Source: Wolbachia endosymbiont of Armadillidium arcangelii (lineage in GTDB: Bacteria > Pseudomonadota > Alphaproteobacteria > Rickettsiales > Anaplasmataceae). Taken from it: DNA of 64,000 bases. The position numbers were made by a program, and so were the translations under genes. Below, in pieces: positions 16,887-25,580 of this stretch (positions within the stretch are counted from its first letter, which is position 1; the number at the start of each line of letters is the position of its first letter). The notes below the pieces were generated by a model that did no database searches, was not told the origin of the DNA, and worked only from the letters and a program-made list of their open reading frames with translations. The DNA lies in assembly GCF_040207875.1 (NCBI RefSeq), contig NZ_CP157942.1, positions 248,001 through 312,000 on the forward strand, read 5' to 3'.

Positions 16887-17966
16887 ATGGATATAGAGAA
16901 TAATTTACAAGACTTAAAAAAAAAATTTAATGAGATAGAGAGGAGTTTGGAAAGTCCTACCAATTTGAGTCAAAAAGAATTCATTAGTCTTTCAAAGGAA
17001 TACTCTGAACTCAGACCAATCATCAAGATAATCGATGAATATAATACACTGAAAGAGGAAATTTCAGATTTAGAAGAAATAATGAAAGATGAAAATAGCG
17101 AAAATGATATAAAAGAGTTAGCAAAAGAAGAACTTTTTGAGAAGCAAAAGATACTATTACCAAAAGTAAAAGCCAAGCTAAAGTTAGCGCTATTGCCAAA
17201 AGATGAAGATGACTCAAGAAACGCAATATTAGAAATCAGAGCAGGTACAGGAGGAGAAGAAGCAGCGCTATTTGCAGCAATATTGTTTCGTATGTACCAA
17301 AAATATGCAGAAAGAAGAAATTGGAAATTCGAGCCAATAAGTATTTCTAACACAGGTATAGGTGGTTATAAGGAAGCTTCTGCACTTATTAACGGAACAG
17401 AAGTTTTTGCAAGGCTAAAATTTGAGTCAGGAGTACACAGAGTACAGCGAGTACCAGAAACTGAATCCTCAGGAAGGCTACATACCTCAGCAGCCACCGT
17501 TGCAATACTACCTGAAGTTGAAGAGGTTGACTTTAAAATAGAAGAGAAAGATTTACGAATAGATGTTTACAGATCTAGTGGCCCTGGAGGGCAATCAGTG
17601 AATACTACTGATAGTGCAGTAAGGGTAACCCACTTGCCAACAGGAATAGTTGTAATACAGCAAGACGAAAAATCGCAGCACAAAAATAAAGCTAAAGCAC
17701 TGAAAGTCTTGAGAGCAAGGCTATATGAAATTGAAAGACAAAAAAAAGAAATGGAAAGGTCAACAATGAGAAAAAGTCAAATTGGCTCTGGAGATCGCTC
17801 TGAACGTATAAGAACTTATAACTTTCCACAATCAAGAATTACAGATCATAGAATTAATCTAACTTCACATCGATTAGAGCAGATTATAAAAGAAGGTGAA
17901 CTAGATGAATTTATTGAGGCATTGATTTCACGTAATGAAGCAGAAAGGTTGGCCGGAGGGGGTTAG
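16887..17966 (+). CDS. prfA: peptide chain release factor 1
   Basis: Reads UAA and UAG and triggers peptide release. I take the start at the second ATG (MDIENN), giving 359 residues, the usual RF1 length. The upstream ATG at 16872 would add only five residues, and neither has a clear Shine-Dalgarno. Landmarks are RVQRVPETESSGRLHTSAATVA (codon-recognition domain neighbourhood), the catalytic GGQ in SGPGGQSVNTTDSAVR, and the C-terminal IRTYNFPQSRITDHR. An LRR fragment begins in a different frame right at the stop. Confidence 0.96.
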   Translation: MDIENNLQDLKKKFNEIERSLESPTNLSQKEFISLSKEYSELRPIIKIIDEYNTLKEEISDLEEIMKDENSENDIKELAKEELFEKQKILLPKVKAKLKLALLPKDEDDSRNAILEIRAGTGGEEAALFAAILFRMYQKYAERRNWKFEPISISNTGIGGYKEASALINGTEVFARLKFESGVHRVQRVPETESSGRLHTSAATVAILPEVEEVDFKIEEKDLRIDVYRSSGPGGQSVNTTDSAVRVTHLPTGIVVIQQDEKSQHKNKAKALKVLRARLYEIERQKKEMERSTMRKSQIGSGDRSERIRTYNFPQSRITDHRINLTSHRLEQIIKEGELDEFIEALISRNEAERLAGGG

Positions 17967-18343
17967 CATTAAAGAATATTAATCTTCCAAATATTACTGA
18001 GTGTAAATTAACTTCTAGCATTATTGGTGAAGAAGGTTCAATAGCAATCACTAAATTGTTAAAGAATGGTAACTTTCCAAATCTTGTTAAACTTGATTTA
18101 ATTTCTAATGATATTGATATTGAAAGTGGAGTAATATTAATGAATGCGCTAAAGGATGGTAGTTTTTCAAATATCAAAGAATTTAATTTACTTTATGACG
18201 ATATCTGTAACGAAGGTATAGCAGCATTACGTGAATCATGGAACAACAATATGCTTCCAAATCTTATTAAGTTTAGTTTTTCCTTGAGTATTACTAATGA
18301 TAATGAAGGCATAGAAACGTCAAGCGAATATCTATTCGGCTAA
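17966..18343 (+). pseudogene. leucine-rich-repeat fragment behind prfA
   Basis: An open frame of about 125 codons that has no ATG/GTG start. The earliest in-frame start-like codon is a TTG at 18056. It reads two to three LRRs of roughly 28-31 residues: INLPNITECKLTSS, GNFPNLVKLDLISND, GSFSNIKEFNLLYDD and NMLPNLIKFSFSL, with short helical linkers such as GEEGSIAITKLLKNG. This spacing is the RanGAP/NLR-like LRR class. The repeat block butts onto the end of prfA and ends soon after, so I read it as the rump of a larger, horizontally moving LRR protein. A short expressed peptide from the TTG cannot be excluded. Confidence 0.6.
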
Positions 18344-18815
18344 CAGTGTTATATAGAAAAAAATAAGTTATATTTATTTGTTGCTACTTATAGAACGCTC
18401 AAATTCAACTATAGACCTGCTAAAAGGTGTAGCTGCTATTGACGTTATTGCGAAAATCCATTAGTTGATAATTTTGATCATGCTAGTCTATGTGAACAAA
18501 AAATAAGATAAGAAAGGAGAGGAAAAAAGGATTAGTCTCTAGGCAGTGTAGACATTCAAGATAATAGAATTATAATAGTACTTTTGCGGAAAGTAAAAGA
18601 TGCTATATGACTTGAAGGACGAGCAGTGGGAGAGGATAAAAGATAGCTTACCAGGAAAGGAGGGAGATAGCAGCTGTCAAAATCTGTCAAGTAATTTTTA
18701 TTGCAATTGTACAGCGCAAACTTAAACGCTGTAAGATGGGCCGTTTTTTATTGGGTTTTCCTAATGAAAACAATGTCCGTGTTTTTTTTTAAATTTAATT
18801 ATTACTTCTAAAAGG
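18344..18815. other. intergenic stretch with IS scrap
   Basis: 472 nt without an intact gene between the LRR fragment and the small membrane protein. It contains the IS5-type transposase start at 18600 and a CTGTCAA-type direct repeat near 18674-18690. Otherwise it is AT-rich with no supported gene. Confidence 0.6.
18600..18677 (+). pseudogene. 5' scrap of an IS5-family transposase
   Basis: From an ATG at 18600 the frame reads MLYDLKDEQWERIKDSLPGK and a few more residues. This matches the N-terminus of the IS5/IS1031-type transposases abundant in Wolbachia (the L-x-D-x-QWERIK-x-LLPGK pattern). It breaks off within about 26 codons into unrelated sequence, so only the start of the gene is left. 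Confidence 0.65.
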
Positions 18816-19292
18816 TCACACTCCGCAGCTTTGTGATGGAATAAGTTTTTCAATGCTGTCCACACAAAACTCAGTTGTGTTGTTAGCTATTTCATCGAAT
18901 TTATCATTTATAGTCTTACCTGTTTCTTCATCTTTAATATATTCGTATAGAGCTAAAGCGGTTATAGCTGCACATGTTGCAATTAAGCCAGTTTGTGCTA
19001 TAATGAATAGTGATAATCCTCCTACAAGTATAGATGTTAATCCAATAGCTAGGTTTATAATTTTACTTTGTGTTGTTTGTTGTGCTGCCTGATTTTGACC
19101 TACTTCCTTCTCTTCAAGAACGTTTGATATTGTTTTTGAGGCAATTTTTACCGCGATTGTTGCAATTGCGATCATAGCTAATCCTATGGCTATTTTTGCT
19201 AAGAGAAAAAATGATGGGAACACCATCGCAAAGAATAGTAAGCCAGCTCCTACAATTAGTAACTTATTTTTAGGTTGGATTTCATTTGACAT
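18816..19292 (-). CDS. small multi-span membrane protein, unknown
   Basis: Not a family I recognise. I choose the ATG at 19292 (MSNEIQPK), because GGAGG lies 7 nt before it. An upstream in-frame ATG at 19355 lacks a site and would add 21 residues in front of a hydrophobic protein. The 158 residues hold two closely spaced hydrophobic helices (about 10-50), a polar Gln-rich linker (EKEVGQNQAAQQTTQ), two more helices and an acidic amphipathic tail with two cysteines, one of them in the CGV end. It is flanked by IS and LRR debris. It resembles in style, but not clearly in sequence, the Ala-rich membrane protein at 53.7 kb. Confidence 0.65.
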   Translation of the reverse strand: MSNEIQPKNKLLIVGAGLLFFAMVFPSFFLLAKIAIGLAMIAIATIAVKIASKTISNVLEEKEVGQNQAAQQTTQSKIINLAIGLTSILVGGLSLFIIAQTGLIATCAAITALALYEYIKDEETGKTINDKFDEIANNTTEFCVDSIEKLIPSQSCGV

Positions 19293-19493
19293 AATAAACC
19301 TCCATTTCATAACTGCCGGAGTATATCTAATATAAAATACGGAGATAGTCAACATATTTTATGAAAGGGCACGTTAAAAGTTTTTTTCATGTTGTTCTTC
19401 GCTGCCTCGTGGTTAAATTTGGAATTTTAGAAAGAGTTACGTATTATTTGAAATTCTTGTATACTGTTTTGAATCAGTTAAATAGATAATGAA

Positions 19494-20588
19494 GTGCAGG
19501 ACGCAGTTTTAATTCTACAAGATGGTAAATGCTTTTGGGGAAAATCAGTAGGTAAAAAAGGCAAGTGCATAGGTGAGGTCTGTTTTACCACTGGTATGAC
19601 CGGTTATCAGCATACTATAACTGATCCTTCTTTTGCTGATCAAATAATAGCGTTCACTTTTCCTCATATTGGTAACGTTGGAATAAACCATAAGGATAAT
19701 GAAGGAAAGAAAATTTTTACAAGTGGTGTGGTTATGCGTGAACTTTCTTCTATGTCCCACCCTTCTTCATATATCAGTTTAAATGATTGGTTAGAGAAAA
19801 ATAACGTAATTGGGATATCAGGAGTTGATACTAGAGCTTTAACGAGACATTTGAGAGAACATGGATCTCAAAATGGAATGATATGTCCGTCAAGTGAGGT
19901 ACATATATTAAATGAATTAAAGGAATACAAATCTGTAGATGGAATAGAAATAACCAATAAAGTCAGCTTGCATAGTAAATTTAAAAAAAGTGACCTTAAT
20001 GCAAAATATAGGGTTGTAATTGTTGATTTTGGCGTAAAAATTAGTATAGTTTCGCGCTTAATAGAACTTGGTTGTACAGTTGAATTAATTAGACCAGGTA
20101 CAGGTTTTGCTCAAAAAGTATTAAACATGGATCCAGATGGTATAGTGCTTTCAAATGGTCCTGGTGATCCGCAAGAGATAGGAGGGAGTGTAATTTCAGA
20201 AATAGACATTATTATAAAGTCTAAAATACCAATTTTTGGTATATGCCTGGGCCATCAATTATTGTCGATTACTTTGGGGACAAAGACCGTCAAGATGGAT
20301 GTTGGTCACCGAGGGAGTAACCATCCAGTTTGTGATCTAGAGAGTGAAAAAATTGAGATAACTAGCCAAAATCATGGTTTTGTTGTTGATTCAGCTTCTC
20401 TTCCAAGTAATGTTGAGATTACTCACATTTCTCTATTTGATAATACTGTAGAGGGAATAATGATTAAGGATTACCCAGTCTTTTCTGTGCAATATCATCC
20501 AGAAGAAGCTCCAGGTACGCATGATTCGCACTATTTGTTTAGACGTTTTATTGATAATATTGTGTTGTATAAAATGAAATCTGCGTGA
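19494..20588 (+). CDS. carA: carbamoyl-phosphate synthase small (glutaminase) subunit
   Basis: The glutamine amidotransferase subunit that supplies ammonia to CarB for carbamoyl phosphate, the entry to pyrimidine synthesis. It has 364 residues and starts at GTG 19494. The nearby ATG at 19489 is in another frame that stops at once. Landmarks are TGMTGYQHTITDPS, the class I amidotransferase nucleophile Cys in IFGICLGHQLL, SNGPGDP, and the His-Glu pair in QYHPEEAPG. carB is not in the window. The pathway can also feed arginine, but only an altered argB is nearby. Confidence 0.96.
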   Translation: MQDAVLILQDGKCFWGKSVGKKGKCIGEVCFTTGMTGYQHTITDPSFADQIIAFTFPHIGNVGINHKDNEGKKIFTSGVVMRELSSMSHPSSYISLNDWLEKNNVIGISGVDTRALTRHLREHGSQNGMICPSSEVHILNELKEYKSVDGIEITNKVSLHSKFKKSDLNAKYRVVIVDFGVKISIVSRLIELGCTVELIRPGTGFAQKVLNMDPDGIVLSNGPGDPQEIGGSVISEIDIIIKSKIPIFGICLGHQLLSITLGTKTVKMDVGHRGSNHPVCDLESEKIEITSQNHGFVVDSASLPSNVEITHISLFDNTVEGIMIKDYPVFSVQYHPEEAPGTHDSHYLFRRFIDNIVLYKMKSA

Positions 20589-20694
20589 TTTTAATCAGAG
20601 TAGGTTTTATTGCTTGATTTTTTAATTTTAGGCGTTTAGTATTAAATACAATAAAAGCTTGAGTTAAGGTAGTGTTCTCTTAACAAATTTTTGT

Positions 20695-20777
20695 GGAGGG
20701 GTGACCGAGTGGTTAAAGGTAACAGACTGTAAATCTGTCCGCGTGAGCGTACGTAGGTTCGAATCCTACCTCCTCCA
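20695..20777 (+). tRNA. tRNA-Tyr (anticodon GTA)
   Basis: An 83-nt class II tRNA. Acceptor GGAGGGG pairs with CTCCTCC, the anticodon arm is ACAGA-CTGTAAA-TCTGT, a long variable arm follows (CCGCGTGAGCGTAC) and the T-arm is GTAGG/CCTAC. The discriminator is A and CCA is not encoded. It precedes tRNA-Gly and tuf, as in tufB-type operons. Confidence 0.96.
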
Positions 20778-20781
20778 TTGT

Positions 20782-20852
20782 GCGGGTATAGCTCAATGGT
20801 AGAGCTCTAGCCTTCCAAGCTAGTGACGTGGGTTCGATTCCCACTATCCGCT
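20782..20852 (+). tRNA. tRNA-Gly (anticodon TCC)
   Basis: A 71-nt cloverleaf. Acceptor GCGGGTA pairs with TATCCGC, the anticodon arm is CTAGC-CTTCCAA-GCTAG and the T-arm is GTGGG/CCCAC. The discriminator is T. It begins 4 nt after tRNA-Tyr, so the two are surely co-transcribed. A T-run follows at 20853-20860. Confidence 0.96.
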
Positions 20853-20930
20853 CTTTTTTTTGTTGTATTTATATAAAATCAACATATTATTTATTGATGT
20901 ATTTGTATTTTAGATAGAAGAGTTAAAATT

Positions 20931-22103
20931 ATGACAGCAGTAGTAGAAGCATTTGACAAGCCGCATGTAAATGTGGGAACGATAGGACATGTGGATCATG
21001 GAAAGACAACGTTAACAGCGGCAATAACAAAACATTACGGGAACTTTATAGCATATGATCAAATAGATAAAGCGCCAGAAGAAAGAAAGAGGGGAATAAC
21101 AATAGCAACAGCGCATGTTGAATATCAGACGGAAAAAAGGCATTATGCACACGTTGATTGTCCTGGGCACGCTGATTATGTAAAGAATATGATAGTAGGT
21201 GCAGCACAGATGGATGCAGCAATATTGGTGGTGTCGGGGGTTGATGGGCCAATGCCACAAACGAGAGAGCATATATTGCTGGCAAAGCAGGTGGGTGTTG
21301 GATATATTGTGGTATACATAAATAAAGCTGATGTTGCTGATGCTGATATGATAGATTTAGTGGAAATGGAAGTGAGAGAGTTGCTGAGCAAGTACGGATT
21401 TCCGGGGGATGAAGTACCTGTGATAGTTGGTTCAGCACTCAAGGCGCTGGAGGATGATAGCAGTGAATATGGAAAGAAATCAATAGACAAATTGATGGGA
21501 AAATTAGATGAATATGTGGAGATTCCACCAAGGCCTGTAGATTTACCATTTTTATTGCCAATCGAAGATGTATTTTCGATATCGGGGCGTGGGACGGTAG
21601 TAACGGGAAGGATAGAAAAGGGAGAGATAAAAACAGGTGATGAGATAGAGATAATAGGTCTAAAAGCGACGCAAAAGACGATATGTACTGGTGTAGAAAT
21701 GTTTAAGAAGTTGCTGAATAAGGGGAGTGCGGGGCTGAATGTAGGGATATTACTAAGGGGGACAAAGAGAGAGGAGGTGGAAAGAGGGCAAGTATTAGCA
21801 AAATCGGGGACAATAACGCCGCATAAGAAATTTAATGCGGAGGTATATATATTGAAGAAAGAAGAAGGAGGAAGGCATACACCATTTTTTGCGAATTACC
21901 AGCCACAGTTTTATTTAAGGACAACGGATGTAACTGGGAGCATAAAATTGCTAGATGGGAAGGAGATGGTAATGCCAGGAGATAATGTGAGTGTAGAAGT
22001 AGAATTGCAAGCACCAATAGCAATGGATAAGGGGTTGCGTTTTGCGATAAGAGAGGGTGGTAGAACTGTTGGTTCTGGTGTGGTTTCGGAAATTTTGGAG
22101 TAA
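20931..22103 (+). CDS. tuf: elongation factor Tu
   Basis: GTPase that delivers aminoacyl-tRNA to the ribosome, 390 residues. G1 is GHVDHGKTTL, G3 is DCPGHADYV, and G4 is NKADVAD instead of the usual NKCD-type. Domain 2 and 3 motifs (GRGTVVTGRIEKG, REGGRTVGSG) are intact. Its base use is visibly G-richer at silent positions (many ggg, gag, gcg) than the ribosomal genes that follow, which may reflect a second gene copy and gene conversion or high expression. It sits behind tRNA-Tyr/tRNA-Gly and directly before rpsJ. Confidence 0.98.
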   Translation: MTAVVEAFDKPHVNVGTIGHVDHGKTTLTAAITKHYGNFIAYDQIDKAPEERKRGITIATAHVEYQTEKRHYAHVDCPGHADYVKNMIVGAAQMDAAILVVSGVDGPMPQTREHILLAKQVGVGYIVVYINKADVADADMIDLVEMEVRELLSKYGFPGDEVPVIVGSALKALEDDSSEYGKKSIDKLMGKLDEYVEIPPRPVDLPFLLPIEDVFSISGRGTVVTGRIEKGEIKTGDEIEIIGLKATQKTICTGVEMFKKLLNKGSAGLNVGILLRGTKREEVERGQVLAKSGTITPHKKFNAEVYILKKEEGGRHTPFFANYQPQFYLRTTDVTGSIKLLDGKEMVMPGDNVSVEVELQAPIAMDKGLRFAIREGGRTVGSGVVSEILE

Positions 22104-22117
22104 GTGTAATAATTGAG

Positions 22118-22438
22118 ATGAAGCAAGATATATACATTAAGATTAAGGCTTTCGATTGTTCTTTATTAGAGGAGTGTGTTCGAAAATTTGTTGATGAATT
22201 AAAGCGGTCTAGTGCAAAATTATCTGGTCCGATTGCGTTGCCAAGAAAAGATTCTAAATTTATTGTTAATAGATCTCCTCACGTTGATAAAAAATCTCGT
22301 GAACAATTTGAAATGAGAATTTCCAAGCGTTTAATTGTCTTGCATGATCTTACTCCTACTATGATGCAGATGCTTACAGGTTTATCTTTTTCTGCTGGCG
22401 TGGAAGTGGATCTAAAAGTTAAGGAAGTTAAGGTTTAG
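22118..22438 (+). CDS. rpsJ: 30S ribosomal protein S10
   Basis: First gene of the S10 block. 106 residues with the conserved KIRLKAFD-like start (YIKIKAFDCSL), the SSAKLSGPIALP motif and the KKSREQFEMRISKR loop region. S10 also acts as NusE in antitermination. It begins 15 nt after tuf. Confidence 0.98.
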   Translation: MKQDIYIKIKAFDCSLLEECVRKFVDELKRSSAKLSGPIALPRKDSKFIVNRSPHVDKKSREQFEMRISKRLIVLHDLTPTMMQMLTGLSFSAGVEVDLKVKEVKV

Positions 22439-22447
22439 GAGAAGGAA

Positions 22448-23170
22448 ATGAAGAGAATAAATTCGCTGAGGAGAATTGGTTTATTAATGGCGAATATTGG
22501 TCATACTGCTATATACTCTGATAATAGTCGCATGGCTGTAACTTTATTGCATCTCAGCGAAACTTATATTATTGGTATAAAAAGACAAGATAAATGTGGC
22601 TACAATTCAGTCATTTTAGGTGCAGGAGATTTTAAAAATATAGCAAAACCTCAGTTGGAATATTTAAAGAAAAATGGTATAAATAATAAATGCAAGTTAT
22701 ACGAAAGTAGATTAAATGACCTATTGGGAATAGAATGTGGTAAAAAGGTGGGAATTAATCATTTTGTAGTTGGTCAATATCTTGATATTACGGGTTGTTC
22801 TGTAGGTAAAGGGTTTGCTGGTGTGATGAAACGGCATAATTTTAGTGGGCTTAGGGCATCTCATGGTGTTTCTATTGCTCATAGATCGCAAGGTTCTACT
22901 GGTCAATGTCAGGATCCTGGTAGAGTATTCAGAGGAAAGAAAATGGCTGGTCATTTAGGTAATAGCAGAGTAACTGCACAAAATATGAAGATATTATCTA
23001 TTGATTATGAAAATAGTATAATTGCTGTAAAGGGTAACAATGTTCCTGGGTTTAAAAATTCTTATGTTTTTGTGAGAGATGCAGTTAAAAAATCTTTACA
23101 TAAAGATGCTCCTTTTCCGGTGGGTTTGCTGTTAGATGCAAATGATGATACTAGTAATTTGGTGAGTTAG
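22448..23170 (+). CDS. rplC: 50S ribosomal protein L3
   Basis: 240 residues, slightly longer than E. coli L3 (209). The signature region is intact: GKGFAGVMKRHNFSGLRASHG, then HRSQGSTGQCQDPGRVFRGKKMAGHLG, the loop that reaches the peptidyl-transferase centre. The ATG follows rpsJ by 9 nt. Confidence 0.97.
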   Translation: MKRINSLRRIGLLMANIGHTAIYSDNSRMAVTLLHLSETYIIGIKRQDKCGYNSVILGAGDFKNIAKPQLEYLKKNGINNKCKLYESRLNDLLGIECGKKVGINHFVVGQYLDITGCSVGKGFAGVMKRHNFSGLRASHGVSIAHRSQGSTGQCQDPGRVFRGKKMAGHLGNSRVTAQNMKILSIDYENSIIAVKGNNVPGFKNSYVFVRDAVKKSLHKDAPFPVGLLLDANDDTSNLVS

Positions 23171-23172
23171 TT

Positions 23173-23787
23173 ATGGAATGTAATTTAGTTAATCTATCTA
23201 ATAATAATGTAGGTATTGCTCAGCTTAACCCTTTGATATTTTCTGCCAAGCAAAATTTGAGTATTTTGCATGATGTAGCGAGATGGCAATTAGCAAAGAG
23301 AAGAGTTGGTACTCATAAAACAAAAGGTATCAGTGATGTTTCTGGCACAACAGCTAAACCTTATGGTCAAAAACGTACTGGTAGAGCAAGACAAGGGAGT
23401 TTGCGATCTCCTCAATTTAGAGGTGGTGGGGTTATTTTCGGCCCTGTTGTGAGGGGTCATGCTTATTCTCTTAATAGAAAGGTACGCAAATTTGGTTTAA
23501 AAATTGCTTTATCTCTAAAATATTTAAATAATCAAGTGATTATTCTGGATAATTTAAATGTTGATGTGAAGAAAACATCTGAAATGTGTGAATATATTAA
23601 AAATTTTAAATTTTCTTCCTTTTTGATAGTTGGGAATTATGGAGATAATTTGTTGCGTGCTGTTAGAAATTTGCATTATGTGGACTTAATCAAACCTATT
23701 GGGTTAAATGTCTTTGATATATTGAATCATGAATGTGTGATGTTAACAAAAGATACTTTAAAGCATCTTGAAGGTAGATTATTATGA
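23173..23787 (+). CDS. rplD: 50S ribosomal protein L4
   Basis: 204 residues. The long tentacle carries the conserved KTKGISDVSGTTAKP, GRARQGSLRSPQFRGGG and HAYSLNRKVRK. In E. coli, L4 represses the S10 operon. No evidence for or against that is visible here. Its TGA overlaps the rplW ATG (ATGA). Confidence 0.97.
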   Translation: MECNLVNLSNNNVGIAQLNPLIFSAKQNLSILHDVARWQLAKRRVGTHKTKGISDVSGTTAKPYGQKRTGRARQGSLRSPQFRGGGVIFGPVVRGHAYSLNRKVRKFGLKIALSLKYLNNQVIILDNLNVDVKKTSEMCEYIKNFKFSSFLIVGNYGDNLLRAVRNLHYVDLIKPIGLNVFDILNHECVMLTKDTLKHLEGRLL

Positions 23788-24071
23788 TCAAATATAATAA
23801 TATAATAAAATCTCCTATAATTACAGAAAAGGCCTCTTTTTTGAGGGAGAAGTTTAATAAATATTCTTTGTATGTTTTTGTGAATGTAAATAAGTGTCAA
23901 ATAAAGTCGGCAATAGAGTCTCTATTTAATGTTAAGGTTTCTTCTATAAATGTTATTAAAGTAAAACCGAAATATAGGCGTTTCAGGGGTGTGATTGGTT
24001 GTGAAAAACAGAAAAAAAAGGTTTATTTTTCTTTGATAGATGGTCAGAAATTAGATATAATGAGTGTTTAA
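23784..24071 (+). CDS. rplW: 50S ribosomal protein L23
   Basis: 95 residues. Conserved IIKSPIITEKASFL start and VNKCQIKSAIESLFNVKV. L23 lines the exit tunnel mouth and docks trigger factor and SRP. Trigger factor is encoded at 43.8 kb. ATGA overlap with rplD. Confidence 0.96.
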   Translation: MIKYNNIIKSPIITEKASFLREKFNKYSLYVFVNVNKCQIKSAIESLFNVKVSSINVIKVKPKYRRFRGVIGCEKQKKKVYFSLIDGQKLDIMSV

Positions 24072-24078
24072 TATAGGT

Positions 24079-24897
24079 ATGAAATTTTTTAATCCTGTTA
24101 CTCCGTCTTCTCGTGGGACTGTATTAATAAGTAAAGCTGGTTTATCAAAAGATAAGCCAGAAAAGTCTCTTGTATCTGGTAAGAAATCCAGTGGTGGAAG
24201 GAATAATCAAGGTAGAATTACAACTCGTCACAGGGGTGGTGGTCACAAGAAGAAGTATAGGATGATAGATTTTAAACGTAATAGAAGTGGTCGGGGTGTA
24301 GTTGAAAAAATAGAGTATGACCCAAATAGAAGTGGGTTTTTAGCATTGATATCATATGAAGAAGATGATACTAAGTCTTATATATTAGCTCCTCAAGGTA
24401 TGAAGCTTGGTGATATTGTTACAGTTGGAAATGATGCTGATATTCTACCAGGTAATTGTTTGTTATTGAAATATATACCTGTTGGTTCCTTTGTTCATAA
24501 TATTGAGCTAAAACCAGGTAATGGTGCTGCGATTGCTAGAGCTGCCGGTTGTTATGCGCAAATTGTTGGGCGTGATGGTCAGTATACTTTATTGCGACTT
24601 AGGTCTGATCAAGTTAGGCTGGTTTTATCTTCTTGTAAAGCTACTATTGGTGTAGTTTCTAACTCTGATCATAAGAATAGAAAGCTAGGTAAAGCTGGGA
24701 GAAGTAGGTGGCTTGGAATTAGACCTACTGTGCGTGGGGTTGCGATGAATCCGGTTGATCATCCTCATGGGGGTGGAGAAGGAAAAACTTCTGGTGGTCG
24801 TCATCCTGTTACTCCTTGGGGTGTTTCAACTAATGGTAGGAAAACTAGAAAGAAAAACAAACCTAGTAATAAATATATAAAGCAATTAAAAGGGTAA
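24079..24897 (+). CDS. rplB: 50S ribosomal protein L2
   Basis: 272 residues from the ATG at 24079 (MKFFNPVTPSSRG), preceded by ATAGGT. An in-frame GTG at 24064 would add five residues and overlap rplW. Highly conserved HRGGGHKKKYR and MNPVDHPHGGGEG are present, including the histidine important at the peptidyl-transferase centre. Confidence 0.98.
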   Translation: MKFFNPVTPSSRGTVLISKAGLSKDKPEKSLVSGKKSSGGRNNQGRITTRHRGGGHKKKYRMIDFKRNRSGRGVVEKIEYDPNRSGFLALISYEEDDTKSYILAPQGMKLGDIVTVGNDADILPGNCLLLKYIPVGSFVHNIELKPGNGAAIARAAGCYAQIVGRDGQYTLLRLRSDQVRLVLSSCKATIGVVSNSDHKNRKLGKAGRSRWLGIRPTVRGVAMNPVDHPHGGGEGKTSGGRHPVTPWGVSTNGRKTRKKNKPSNKYIKQLKG

Positions 24898-24900
24898 TTT

Positions 24901-25185
24901 ATGAGTAGATCTGTGTGGAAGCCGCCTTTTTGTCATCCTTCTGTAATAAGAGCAGTAAAAGCTGCTTTAAAGAAAGGGCTTGTTAATATGGTCATAAAAA
25001 TTCGCTCTAGAGCTTCTGTAATCCCTCCTAGTTGTTTGGGTTTAAAGTTTGCTGTTTATAATGGTAAGGATTACATTCCTGTTAATGTTAATGATCAGAA
25101 TATGATAGGTCATAAATTTGGTGAATTTTCACCCACTCGTAAATTTACTGGGCATAGTGGTGATAAGAAGGCAACAAGAAGGTGA
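24901..25185 (+). CDS. rpsS: 30S ribosomal protein S19
   Basis: 94 residues starting MSRSVWKPPF. The conserved NVNDQNMIGHKFGEFSPTRKF and a basic tail are present. Three nt after rplB. Confidence 0.97.
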   Translation: MSRSVWKPPFCHPSVIRAVKAALKKGLVNMVIKIRSRASVIPPSCLGLKFAVYNGKDYIPVNVNDQNMIGHKFGEFSPTRKFTGHSGDKKATRR

Positions 25186-25190
25186 TTGAT

Positions 25191-25541
25191 ATGAAAAACA
25201 GAGATGTAATAGTTAAGGCTGGTTCTAGGGTTTTAAAATCAACTCCTCGTAAATTGAATTTGGCTGCTGATTTAGTACGTAATAAAAAAGTTTCTTTTGC
25301 TAATATACAATTAAGATTTTGCGAAAAAAAAGCTGCTGATTTTATAATGAAGGTATTGAATTCTGCAATTGCTAATGCTCAAAATAACTATGGATTGGAC
25401 ATTGATAATTTATATATAAAAGAAATTTTAATAGGTAAGTCTCTTACTTTGCGTAGAGTATATCCAAAAGCTATGGGTAGGGCTAATAGAGTTAGTAAAC
25501 GTTATAGTAATATAACTGTAAAATTGGGGGTAATTATATGA
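25191..25541 (+). CDS. rplV: 50S ribosomal protein L22
   Basis: 116 residues from the ATG at 25191 (MKNRDVIVKAG). A GTG nine bases upstream is in frame but overlaps rpsS and lacks a ribosome-binding site. The core motifs KSTPRKLNLAADLVR, ANAQNNYGLD and the tunnel-loop VYPKAMGRANRVSKRYSNI are present. Confidence 0.96.
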   Translation: MKNRDVIVKAGSRVLKSTPRKLNLAADLVRNKKVSFANIQLRFCEKKAADFIMKVLNSAIANAQNNYGLDIDNLYIKEILIGKSLTLRRVYPKAMGRANRVSKRYSNITVKLGVII

Positions 25542-25580
25542 TTCATAAAAATGGAAAATTAATAAGGAAAGTGTAAAAAT

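Noticed and set aside
18674..18690. CTGTCAA direct repeats as a CRISPR-like or phage attachment site
   Set aside because: Only two short copies, no spacer structure, and no integrase nearby.
20853..20930. Possible terminator between tRNA-Gly and tuf from the T-run at 20853
   Set aside because: No hairpin precedes the T-run apart from the tRNA itself, and tRNA-tuf cotranscription is the expected arrangement.
24064..24078. Upstream GTG start for rplB
   Set aside because: It overlaps rplW, whereas the ATG at 24079 gives the conserved L2 N-terminus and family length.
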